Source of the DNA: Fragilaria crotonensis
Taxonomy: Eukaryota; Bacillariophyta; Fragilariophyceae; Fragilariales; Fragilariaceae
NCBI GenBank assembly: GCA_022925895.1
Contig: JAKSYS010000008.1
Span: 245,269 to 309,268, forward strand
Length of the DNA: 64,000 nt
Direction of reading: 5' to 3'
Shown here: positions 19,836 through 31,200 of the stretch, piece by piece
Layout: each line of letters begins with the position of its first letter
Position numbering within the stretch: the first letter of the stretch is position 1
Translations under genes and position numbers: made by a program
Notes under the pieces: generated by a model
What the model was told of the DNA's origin: nothing
Database searches by the model: none
The model's input: only the letters and a program-made list of their open reading frames with translations

Positions 19836-21151
19836 ATGCAGAAAATCAATGTCACGACGGATGACACGTCTAATAGTGAGAAGTGTTTGAACGAAACAAG
19901 TCAAAATCTCAGCAAAGCCTTCATCGACGCCAGCAATCATGGTCGTTTGGATGTATTGTGTGAGCTGTTGAAAGACGAAGAGTTAGATCTGAATGCAACA
20001 GATGAAGATGGCGGCACAGCTCTCATCGTAGCGAGTAGCGCCGGTCACTGTGGTATTGTTCGTGAGTTACTGAAACATGACAAGGTGGATGTTAATGCTC
20101 GCGACAATAATGGCGACACAGCCCTTAGTTCGGCAAGTTGGGAGGAACACGATGACGTCGTTCGTGAATTACTGAAACATGACAAGGTGGATGTCAATAC
20201 TTGCAACAATTGTGGCAACACAGCCCTTACTGCGGCAAGCTGGGATGGTTGCGTTGAAATCGTTCGTGAGTTGCTGAAACATGACAAGGTGGATGTCAAT
20301 GCTCTCGACAGCTATGGCGACACAGCCCTTATTTCGGCAAGTCGGGAGGGCCACGATGACATTGTTCGTGAGTTACTGGCGCATGACAAGGTGGATGTCA
20401 ATGCTCGCGACAGCTATGGCGACACGGCTTTGATGAATGCAAGTTTTCAGGGCCGCAGTGATGTTGTCCGTGAGTTACTGGCGCATGACAAGGTGGATGT
20501 CATTGCTCGCGACAGTTATGGCAGGACAGCCCTTATCGTGGCAAGTTCTTGGGGCTATTGTGATGTTGTTCGTGAATTACTGAGGCACAGACAAGTGGAT
20601 GTGAATGCAAGATGCGGCAATGGCAACACAGCCCTTATCGTGGCAAGTTCTAGGGGCTATTGTGATGTTGTTCGTGAATTACTGAAGCATGACAGCGTGG
20701 ATGTCAACGCAAGCTCTGAGAAGGGCAACACGGCCTTTATAATGGCAAGTAAAAAAAGGCCACCATGCTGTTATTGGTGAGTTACTGAAAAATGAAAAGG
20801 TGGATATGAATGCGAGAGGTGCATGGGGGGCGAACTGCTCTCATTAGCGCCGGTGGAGAAGGCAGTTTGGATATTGTTCGTGAGTTGCTGCACCACAGCG
20901 CGACGGATGTGAATGTTCAAGACGTAATCGGTTACACAGCCCTGATGTGGGCGTGCCTGCAAGGCCGATTGGACGCAGTGTCCATGTTGTTGAAGCACGA
21001 CAATGTGGATACAAATATGAAGAACAAGGCAGGCTCGACTGCTCTTGATATTGCCCGCAAGTGCGGAATGCATGAGATTGCAGCACGCCTGGATGCATGC
21101 GCCAAGGTTTGTCGACATCGCCGAGAGGCAGACGAGAACGGTGCAGATTAG
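19836..21151 (+). pseudogene. type B ankyrin-repeat gene with two homopolymer frameshifts
   Basis: From the ATG at 19836 (MQKINVTTDD) about nine 34-residue repeats run to residue 300. The frame breaks in a run of seven A (20751-20757), where SKKRPPCCYW replaces the expected SKKGHHAVIGELLKNEKVD. It breaks again in a run of six G (20825-20830), after which GRTALISAGGEGSLDIV, TALMWACLQG and KAGSTALDIARKCGMHEIAA restore the type B ending to 21151. The usual B insertion is absent. Both lesions lie in homopolymers, so sequencing error is possible; if real, the gene is broken. Divergent partner of the A gene at 13217. Confidence 0.75.
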
Positions 21152-21904
21152 ATGAAAGGAGTTTGATTCACTGTGAGCACCGAAGGATTCAGAACGGAGC
21201 ACTTCGGCAAGGAAGTTTCGAAGAGATTTTCTATGCAAGGGCGTAGCACAATCATTGTGGGCTGATGCGGCGTAGTTCAAGCTGGAACTGTGCTTTAAGG
21301 TTGGGATCAGACTCTACATGCATTCCAAGTTGGAACGACTCGGTACAAAACTAACCAGCCAGCGACAGCTCTGCTTTAATACCCTCAACCGCCCAAGATT
21401 GAGGTGCAGATGAGACTATTCTGAAAGGGGCCTCTAAATTAAACCATCTTGCCGGTAGTTCTTAACGATGCTGGAACAGTGATCACAGACTAGTTAAAGG
21501 CGACCGCAAGTTTTCAACCAGCCGCCAGTTTCGCTTCCCCGACACGCAGCAGTATTGACAATTGACAAAGACGATGCCAAAACCTTTGGAGTTTCCAATG
21601 GTCTTCCAAAGCTTTCTCAAAGGTTGTATTGATCAGAGGCGCGATCGGCACACTTGATGGATCATTGTTGGCATGGCGCCTTCGTTGCATCACCACTCCC
21701 TTTTGCCTTCCACTTCTATGAAGATAATCGAAAGAGGATGGGAAACCGGTAGGATCAAAACATCTCATTATCATGCTTTCATCTTATGCTGCAGTATGCG
21801 ACAGTCAGTGCATTCCACGAATTCTCGTTCATCAAACTGCGGAGCGTGATACTCCCCCGCGTAGATGCTTATCATTACGCAGGTTTAACGGGCAAAGATC
21901 CGTA
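21152..21904. other. intergenic: B 3' flank and a repeat shared with 26770-26960
   Basis: Positions 21160-21290 carry the B 3' block (ACTTCGGCAAGGAAG, ATGCAAGGGCG). Positions 21520-21700 match 26770-26960 (TTTGGAGTTTCCAATG against TTTGGAGTTTCCAATT; minus-strand WKLQRFWHRL against WKLQRYLASY), a second duplicated sequence of unknown nature. Confidence 0.4.
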
Positions 21905-22752
21905 TCATTTCTCGATACCCCTACCTTTACCGCGTCTTCGTTTCCGTTTCCTCGGTTTGCTACGACGATATTGAATCGCTTTGAGCAGTGCCTTCTTGTC
22001 ACGACGAGATATATCCCATTCGCGAAAAAGCGGTTTCAAAGCACAGCTAACCACATTGAATCGGCGTTTCCTGGCGTTGTCCGACACTGCACTGCCATCA
22101 GTAAAGCCCGACCAGGGGGATACGACCGTACAAAAGGCATACCATCGTGTATGCGAGTGATGCCAAATCATGATCCAGACGAGGTGTCCATTCAACTGTC
22201 CGACCCAGGATTTCATCGTGAGCAAAAGGCAGGCAGCCAACAAATCCATTCAATACTTCATTGTGGCGACGAGAGAAATCCCAGCGAATCAGCATCACTT
22301 GCAAGCCATCGCCAGGTGGGTCACCACTTGTAATGATGTTTGATGGTTTGACATTGAGGTGCTGCAGGAGCACACTTCACTACGCATGGTTGCATTTTAA
22401 AATTCAAGGCAAAAGGAGCAAGGCCCTCTAGTTCTTGCATTGCCGGCGTCTCTTTCTGGCACCATTCCTTCATATAAGGCTGGATTTCTTTCGCCTGTTC
22501 GGCATAATGTTCGAAACGAGCTGCGACGGAATAGGAGAAACGGGAATTCTCCTCAGCTAGTTGCTCTAATGTCTCCGGCTGAATGTCTAGCTTCAATCGC
22601 TTTGCGACGTGTCCCTGCGCCTGCACCCGAGCCTGCGCATCATTCTCCGGTTCCAGAATGGGGACACCATGCCTTGGCGAGCTTGGGGTCCAGGTCCATC
22701 GGATGGAATGAAATTTGATGGAGCAGTGAATGACAAGAGTCTTTTTCAACAA
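21905..22752 (-). pseudogene. protein kinase-like pseudogene
   Basis: Three overlapping minus-strand frames join into one protein. An N-terminal part (22752-22321; EPENDAQ, HVAKRLKLD, SVAARFEHYAEQ) has an ATG at 22699 in a neighbouring frame. A kinase-like core (22373-22098) carries HLNVKPSNI where kinases have H-R-D-x-K-P-x-N, then VMLIRWDFS at the DFG position, FVGCLPFAHDEIL in the activation segment, and DHDLASLAYTMVCLLYG for helix F. A basic tail (22249-21905) ends in RKRKRRRGKGRG. The HRD Asp is Asn and the Asp before W is Arg, so even an unbroken copy would probably be catalytically poor. Frameshifts lie near 22370 and 22150. A paralogue of the N-terminal part is at 367-666. Confidence 0.6.
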
Positions 22753-23596
22753 GGAAGTAGAGTAAATACTAAACCTATGAGCTTCGTCCCATTATCCGAC
22801 CTTCCAAGAACCGTTCATCACGTCGTCGTTCCAGTTCATGGGTTGACGTTCAACAATGGAGTCGTGCACGGCGGCTGGCGAGTATCGAGTGCTTTTCATA
22901 TCACATTCCAGTGATGTGCATATTTGGATAACAGAACGGATTGCTGGCGAGGGAGTCTCTCTTGGCACATGGCATTTGCTGGAAAACCCGAAGTCCAAAA
23001 CATGATGTGATTTGCAGTTGGCGTGTGTCGTACGACTCTAGTAATAATAAAACGTGGAGGAAATGTGAATTAGATTCTCAACTTGGATTTGGTCGACTGT
23101 ACAGTACTAGTACCGGTACGTCACGTTCCTCGTGGAATGATTTACAGTAGTACCAGTACTGTAGAAGTTGTTAACAGTGATACTACCGGTAGTACTTTGA
23201 GTACTGGATATTGGAGCTACAGAAGTCGACAGTAATCCTCTACTAAAAGCTACTTGCCGTGTCTAACTAGGAAGAGGACTTTCGTTCGCGGGGTTCCGCC
23301 AACGCCACAGGGAGCCTGTTATCGACAGCCAATCCAGTACTGATACCAAGTTCTCGATAGCGAAAGAACCGTCTAATCCCATTCGTACGGTGGTGATCAA
23401 TGCAACAAGATGTCTGCTACAGTTCAAGCCACCAATGATGAACGTAAAGATACTTCTTATAGAGCCCTTCGTTGATTTATTCATAACGAAAAAGCATGTC
23501 ATCGTCAAGCCATGTTCCAAACAATTCCTCAAGGCACATGATCGCGGACTTTCTCCCTCTCACCCGGTTTCAATTTGGGCCGCTTTCAGAGTTCCT
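22753..23596. other. intergenic: duplicated upstream block, GTAC tract, type A 3' flank
   Basis: Positions 22906-23020 match 820-975 (GATTGCTGGCGAGGGAGTCT). Positions 23095-23220 are GTAC-rich (GTACTAGTAC-type palindromes). Positions 23340-23590 match the A 3' flank at 27960-28221 almost continuously. Confidence 0.5.
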
Positions 23597-25947
23597 TCAG
23601 ACCCGCAAAAACACATAAGCATTTTCCTCAAGCATATTTGCAATGTCGAGCATGTCACTACTCCTGGCAATGTCAAGGGCCGTGTATCCTGACGTATTTC
23701 TGACATTCACATTCACCGTGTCGTGCACTAACAAGTCGCGTACCACATCAATATGATTGCCAAGAGTTGCCCAGATCAGGGCTGTATTCCCCTGTGACCC
23801 ACAGGCATTGACATCGACCTTATCGTGCTTCACAAAGTCGCGAACAATATCCCAGCGACCACGATCACTCGCCCATGCCAAGGCAGTGAAGCCTTCCTTG
23901 TCTTTCGCATTTACATCCACTTCGACCCGTCGTATCAATTCAGAAACAACCTCCAAATGGCCATGCATACTCGCCACGATAAGTGGTGTTCGGCTATTTT
24001 CTTCTCTTGAATTGACATCTACATTCTTGTGGTTCAATAACTCACGAACAACCTCTGACTTGCCATTAAGGATTGCCCTAATAAGGCATGTGCAACCAGC
24101 TTTGTCCTGGATATTCACATCCAAACTCTCGACATTCAACAACTCGCGAACGATCTCCACATGGCCACCACGGCTTGCCACGATGAGCGCGGTGCGGCCA
24201 TTTCTGTTTTTTTCGTTTATTCCTACAGCATAATCGAACCTCAACAACTCGCGAAGCACCTCAACATGTCCCCTTTCACTCGCGAAGTAGAGTGCTGTGC
24301 CACACGTGTTGTGCGCTGCCTTCGCGACAACCGCGTCGTATTTCAACAACTCACAAACAACCTCTGAATGCCCGTTCGCACTCGCTGTGATGAGGGCCGT
24401 TACGCCACTTTCGCGCTCAGCATTCACATGAACATTCTCGTGAAGCAATAACTCACACACGACATCCAAGTGGCCAGCTTTACTCGCAAAGATCAAAGCG
24501 GTGCCAATCCCCTTGTCTCCAGCATTCACATCAATCTTGTCATGATTCAAGAGCGCGCGAACGATCTCGCAATCGCCATTACGGCTTGCCGCGATGAGAG
24601 CTGTGGAACCACCTGTATTGGTGGCATTCACATCCACATGGTCGTGCTTCATAAGAACGCGAACCACCTCCGTACAACGGATTCCAGCAATGAGGGCCGT
24701 CAAGCCATCTTTATCCACGGCATTCACATCCGCGTTCTCGTGCTTCAATATCTCGCGAACAACCTCCGTATAGCCCTTCCGGCATGCCGCGATGAGGGCT
24801 GTGCCACCATAGTTATCCTTGATACTCACATCCACGTTGTCGTGCGCCAATAGCAAGTGAACCACCTCAACATGACCGTTCCTGATCGCTACGGAGAGCG
24901 CTGTGAAACCATAGTTCTCTGTTACGTTTACATCCACATTCTCGCACATCAATATCTTGCGAACAAACTCCGAACGCCCGTTGGAGCTTGACACGATGAG
25001 GGCTGTAAAGCCATTTTTATCCTTGGTATTTACATCCACATTCGAGCGCTTCAATAACTCATGAACAACCTCAGAATGACAATTACGGGTAGCAGCCATG
25101 AGGGCTGTGAAACCATCTTTCTCTGTGGCATTCACATCCACGTTGTCATTCATCAAAAGCATGCGAACAACCTCCGAACGCCCGTGACTGCTCGCCACGA
25201 TGAGAGCTGTGAAACCATCAGAGGATTTGGCATTAATATCCAAATTCTCGCGCATCAATAGCTCGCGAACAACCTTGGAATGGCCGAAACGGCTTGCCGC
25301 GATGAGGGCTGTCCAACCATCATTATCCTTGATATTCACATCCACATTGTCGTGCTTCAACAGCACGTGCACCACCTCCGAACGAACGTTCCTGCTCGCC
25401 ACGATGAGGGCTGTGGCATTAAGATCATTTTTGGCATTCACATCCACATTCTCGTTCAGCAATAGCTCTTGGACAACCGCCACAAGGCCACAAAGGCTGG
25501 CCATAATGAGGGCTGTGCAACCATGATTATCCTTCGCATTCACGTCCACATTCTTGTGCTCTAACAGAGCTCGAAGCACACCCAATCACGGTTCTTGCTG
25601 GCAGCTATGAGGGGAGTGCAACCGTTTTCACCTTTGGCATTCACATCCACATTCTCGTGCTTCAATAGTTCGCGAACAACCTCCGCACGGTCCCATCGGC
25701 TTGCCACCATGAGAGGTGTGTCGCCCTGCCAGCTGAGAACATCCCAGGCATGATCGCGGTTGCTCGAGATCGCACGGGCTGTGGCGCTGGAATTACCATG
25801 TTTGTAAGTTACATCGGCTCCCTTTTGCACCGCGTCTCGGACTTGATCAAGATTGCCGTTCTTGGCATTCTCGAACAAAGTCATGTTCAGCTTGTGCTGA
25901 CGCAACCAAGCGTCGAGCTGCTCGTCAGTTTGGATGATGGATTCCAT
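23597..25947 (-). pseudogene. type A ankyrin-repeat gene, 21 repeats, one frameshift
   Basis: The ATG at 25947 opens MESIIQTDEQLDAW. The cap ends KGADVTYKHGN. Two repeats follow before the frame is lost near 25588 (SKNRD then WVCFELC stop). One base later the sequence resumes GVLRALLEHKNVDVNAKD and runs without a break for 660 codons to a full type A ending (TALIWATLGNHIDVVRDLL, SGYTALDIARSSDMLDIAN). A missing T in a short T/G run explains the break. Close relative of the second half of the fused gene at 28222 (both have GYTALDIAR and the short repeat GLTALIAGI). If the break is a sequencing error the protein would be about 780 residues. Confidence 0.8.
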
Positions 25948-26270
25948 GATAATGATTACAACGCAACGATGATGTGTTCTTCTGGAAGGACTCGAATCCG
26001 CATAATGGTCAGCCAAAAAGCTTTGCGACAGGAGGCATCGCAAGGCCAGTCGCACGTAAGGAGGTTCCGTTCACGATTTCCGTTAGGTTTCTTCGAATGT
26101 TATACTCGGAGTATACTCATACACACGTACATTGCCGTTCGATGATTATTCAGTTCAGGCAACTGCCGATGGCCGACTCTTACGCCGTCTCGTGTCTCCC
26201 CACATGTATCGTACTAGGAGTACTGCCGTTCGCACGAAAAGCGAGGAACATGAAAGTCTGAGTGATGCGA
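25948..26270 (-). promoter_or_regulatory. type A promoter block
   Basis: Matches the other copies: AGGAGGTTCCGTTCACGATT, CGTTAGGTTTCTTCGAATGT, CATTGCCGTTCGATGATTAT, then GCGAGGAACATGAAAGTCTG and AGTGATGCGAGAATGAGC, almost the same as at 3858-3888. Confidence 0.6.
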
Positions 26271-26329
26271 GAATGAGCCTTGCGCCTTCCGTAGTTTGTC
26301 GGTTGAGTCGGTCTTCCAACTTTCGTATT

Positions 26330-26550
26330 GCAAGGTGCAACTTGTCATACGGCGTACATGCCTCTGACTATAGACACCATTGCATTCTCGACTTCATCAA
26401 CAACTACTTCATGCTCTTCAACCGCAGAAATCATCGATATTGTCTTCCCTGAACTTTCTTTATTGGTCAGACAACAACTATTGGCAAGCCAATTAACTCG
26501 TACGAGCCACCTAGCTCGGGTGTTCAGAACCTCGTTCTGAGGCTCGTCCC
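26330..26550. repeat. orphan type B 3'-flank block
   Basis: GCATTCTCGACTTCATCAAC and CCACCTAGCTCGGGTGTTCA match 3' flanks of B genes at 39610-39960 and 59700-59850 and the copy at 63160-63300. No B gene is left next to it; it abuts the A promoter block, as if the B partner of the gene at 23597 had been deleted. Confidence 0.5.
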
Positions 26551-28221
26551 TTACTGTCAGTTGCTATCTTTGCTTTCTCCTTCGCCATCACAAGTGTTTG
26601 CGCTCCCCACTTCGTACGAGGGGTCATAGCCTTTTCGCTTGTATGGTGGGGGGTATGCATATCAATCTGTTTGCAGTTTTCAAGGTCCCGACGACGAGCC
26701 TACAAGGTGTGCCAACTCACTTTGAACGGAAGCAACTTGCAAATCCTTTCCTTGTTGCAAAATCATCGTCGCCACTGCTCACGTTTGCATTCGTCGTTGT
26801 CGCCCGTATTTCTTCCCAAACGCCGAGCAATGGCAAATATGACGCCAAATATCTTTGGAGTTTCCAATTTGTCTCCCAAGGTTTCTTAAATATGAGATGA
26901 CAATATTCGTGATCACCGCTCATGTTGGATCGATAGTGACTGGCACATTGTTGAATCATCATTCCCGAAGCCGTCCAGCAGAACGATACCTGCGCTTCAA
27001 ACTTGCATTTGAGAGCACACGAGGTTCCCGCCGACGAAGGAGGAAGAATCTTCGCCATTGGACATGTCGTGCTTTTCATTCGAGGACGCATTCTGATGAT
27101 TAGACAAGGCAACGCCTTCACGCACAGAGTTGGCACGACCATCCAGCACCGAAACCCGTAACGCCTTTGACGCAGGCTGTCACACGTCGTACCTTGCATT
27201 CCATCAGAATGCCACTGAGACGTACACTTCTGAACAGCTGCGAGGTGGACGCTCCAAAACGCTACGAACGTCAGTCCTTTGAGTATGAAGAATGCAGCTA
27301 ATGTAGAACATGTCCATGTCGGGGAGCTCAGCTAGAATCAAACACAGTTTTCAGGCAGTTTCAAGCTTATTGGATGTCACGAAGATGACAAGCAAATCGC
27401 ATCCCATTCGTGCCATGCTTTCAACCTGAAGAGAGTCCATCTGCAGTTCCCCCAATTGCCTGATAAATGGACAGTTTCGTTTTGTAACAAGCCACCAGAT
27501 GCGTCCAACTGATGCGCTGGTGCCAGTCAGAGCATATGTAGGGGAAACGAGACACCTCTCCCTGTCTACCGGTAGTACAGGTACTTTGGTTCGATGTTCG
27601 ATTTCAGAAAAATCTCCAACCCGCAGCCCGCAGCAGCTTGGCAACAAATTGACTCGTAAAATGCGTACCAGCATTTTTGACACCCAGTACTGGATAGCGC
27701 ATGTTCCTCATGAAATGGAGTACTAGTACTGTAGTAGGAGGTACAGTATAAAAGGTACTTGCCACTTTGACTACAGTACTCAGTACTGGGAGACTGGAGA
27801 CTGGAGACTGGAGACTGGAGTACGAGTAGAACAGAGAAACAACAGGAAAATAAAAATCTACTACTGTAGTCTCTAGTCTCTACTGTAGTCTCTAGAGAGT
27901 CTACCTAGTAGAGTATCTGCGATGTCTTTGGATTTTCGTTCGGGATTTCCCCAACGCCACAGGAAGCCTGTTATCGACAATACCAAGTTCTCGATAGCGA
28001 AAGGTCTAATCCCAAAGATGTTTGCTACAGTTCAAGCCACCGATGATAAACGTAAACAAACTTCCTGTAGAGCCCTTTGTTGATTTATTTATAACGAAAA
28101 GCATGTCATCTTCAAACCACGTTCCAAACAATTCCTTAGGGCACAAGATAGTGGCCTTCTCCATCTCACCCTGTGTCAATTTGGGCCGCTTTCAGAGTTC
28201 CCCTCAGACCCGAAAGAACTG
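26551..28221. other. intergenic: unknown duplicated sequence, microsatellite, type A 3' flank
   Basis: Positions 26770-26960 match 21520-21700. A minus-strand open frame at 26717-27199 is not recognised and has no clear start. Positions 27700-27910 are GTAC/GAGACT-rich. Positions 27950-28221 are the A 3' flank. Confidence 0.4.
27789..27820. repeat. microsatellite, 7-bp unit GGAGACT x4 plus part
   Basis: Four exact copies and a partial fifth are seen directly. The unit resembles the 7-bp repeats at 4131 and 60131. Confidence 0.95.
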
Positions 28222-31200
28222 TTAAGCATGTTCCTCAAGCATCTTTGCAATGTCAAGCATATCACCATTCCTGGCAATGTCAAGGGCCGTGTATCCTGAC
28301 GTGTTTTTGACATTCAAATTCACTGTGTCGTGCCCTAACAAGTCGCGAACTACATCAATATGATTGCCAAGGGTTGCCCAGATGAGGGATGTATTCCCCT
28401 GTGAGCCACGGGCATTGACATCGACCTTACCGTGCTTCACAAACTCGCGAACAATATCCCAGTGGCCACGATCACTCGCCCATGCCAAGGCAGTGAAGCC
28501 ATCCTTGTCTTTCGCATTTATATCCACTTCGACCCGTCGTATCAATTCATAAACAACCTCCAAATGGCCATGCATACTCGCCAAGACAAGAGGTGTACGG
28601 CAATTTTCTTCTCTTGCATTGACATCTACATTCTTGTGTTTCAGTAACTCACGAACAACCTCTGACTTGCCAGTAAGGATTGCCAAAATAAGGCATGTGT
28701 AACCAGCGTTGTCCTGGACATTCACATCCAAAATCTTGAACTTCAATAACTCGCGAACAATCTCCACATGGCCACCACGACTTGCCACGATGAGCGCGGT
28801 GCGGCCTTTTTCGTTCTTTTCGTTTATTCCAACAGCAGAATCGTATCTCAACAACTCGCGAACCACCTCAATATGTCCTCTATCACTCGCGAAGAAAAGT
28901 GCTGTGCCACACGCGTTCTGGCTTGCTTTCGCAACAACCTCGTCAAGTTTCAACAACTCACAAACAACGTCTAATTGCCCCATTGCACTCGCTGCGACGA
29001 GGGCCGTGACGCCACTTTCGTGCTGAGCATTCACATTTACATTCTTGTGACGCAATAACTCACACACGACATCCAAGTGACCCAGGCTACTCGCACAGAT
29101 CAAAGCGGAACCAACACCCTTGTCTCCAGCATTCACATCAATCTCGTCATGATTCAATAGCTCGCGAACAATCTCGCAATCGCCGCTACGGCTTGCCGCG
29201 ATGAGGGCGGTTTTGTCATCGTTATTTGTGGCATTCACATCCACCATGTCGTGCTTCATGAGAATGCGAACCACCTCCAAATAACCGATTCCAGCAATTA
29301 GGGCCGTCAAGCCATCTTTTTCTTTGGCATTCACATCTAGGTTCCCGTGCTTCAACAGCTCGCGAACGATCTCCACATGGCCACCACGGCTTGCCGCGAT
29401 GAGGGCTGTCGAACCATCACTATCCTTGATATTCACATCAACATTGTCGTGCTTCAACAGCAAGTGAACCACCTCCGAACGAGCGTTCATGCTCGCCACG
29501 ATGAGGGCAGTGACATTACGACGATCTCGGGCATTTACATCCACATTCTCGTTCAGCAATAGCTCCTGGACAACCGCGACAAGCCCGAAGCGGCTCGCCA
29601 TTATGAGGGCTGTGCCACCATGATTATCCTTTGCATTCACGTCGACATTCTTGTATTCTAATAGAGCTCGAAGCACTCCCATATCACGGCACTTGCTGGC
29701 AGCTATGAGGGCAGTGAAACCGCGTACACCTCTGGCATTCACATCCACGTTCTCGTGCTTCAATAGCTCGCGAACAACCTCCACATGTTTTGATCGGCTT
29801 GCCATCAAGAGAGGTGTGTCGCCATGCCAGCGGAGAACATCGCAGGCACGCCTGTGGTTGCTCGACATCATGCGGGCTGTGTCACTGGGACAGACATGCT
29901 TGTAATTCACATCGGCCCCCTTTTGCAGCGCGTCTCGGACCTGCTCGAGATTGCCTATCCTGCAATTCTCACACAGAGTAATGTTCAGCTTGTGCTTAAA
30001 CCCAACGAACTGTTGAGCGTGTTCCTCCAGCATACTTGCGATGTCGAGCATGTCCCTGTTCCGAGCAATGTCTAGTGCTGTGGACCCTGCCTTATTCATC
30101 AAGTTCGCGCGCACCTTGTTGTGTTCCAACAACTCGCGGACGACATCAATCTGATTCCCAAGGGTTGCCCAGATGAGTGCCGTATTTCCGTGCGACCCAT
30201 GGACATTGGCATCGACCATATCGTGCTTCAAAAACTCGCGAACCACATCCCAGTGGCCCCGATAGCTAGCCCATGCGAATGCAGTGCAGCCTTTCTTGTC
30301 TTCTGCATTTACATCCACCTCGCCCCGTCGTAACAACTCACGCACAACCTCCAGATGGCCATTCACGCTCGCCACCAAGAGCGCTGAACGACCATTTTCA
30401 TCTCGGGCATTAACATCTAAATTCTGGTGCTTCAATAATTCAGGAACAACCTCGGACTTGCCAAGGACGATTGCCATAATCAGGGATGTGGCACCAGCGT
30501 CGTTTTTAGCATTCACATCCAATTTGTTGACCTTCGATAACTCGCGAATGACCTCCACATGGCCACCACAGCTAGCCCCGATGAGCGCCGTGCTTCCATT
30601 TTGGTGTTTGCCGTTTACTTGTTTACCGAAATCGTGTCTTAACAATTCCCGAACCACCTCCACATGACCTCTTTTGCTGGCGTAGAAGAGTGCTATGCAA
30701 CGATCCTTCGGTCCTGCTTTCGCAAGAACCTCGTCATGTTTCAACAACTCACGAACAATGTCCGTACGGCCATTTCCACTAGCTGTGAGGAGGGCCGTGA
30801 CGCCATGTTCGCGTTTACCATTCACATTTACATCCTTGTGATGCAGCAACGAGCGAACGATCTCGAAATGGCCCGCTTTACTCGCCAAGTTCAATGCGGT
30901 GCCAACACCCTTATCTCCAGCATTCACATCGATCTCGTCACGAATCAATAACTCGCGGACAATCTCCCAATGGCCATTACGGCTTGCCGTCATAAGGGCT
31001 GTGAAACCAAGCTTGTTTTTGGCGTTCACGTCCACGTTGGCATGCTTCAATAGGACGCGAACCACCTTCGAACTTCCGTTAGTAATCGCCACGATGAGAG
31101 CTGTGCTGCCATCACTAGCGCTGGCATTGACATCCACAAAGTCATGCTTCAATAACTCGTGGATAGCCTCCGCCCCCATGCAAAAACGGCTAGCCGCCAT

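Noticed and set aside
26717-27199. 160-codon minus-strand frame
   Set aside because: Part of it matches 21520-21700, but frames differ between copies and no family is recognised; kept only as a duplicated sequence.
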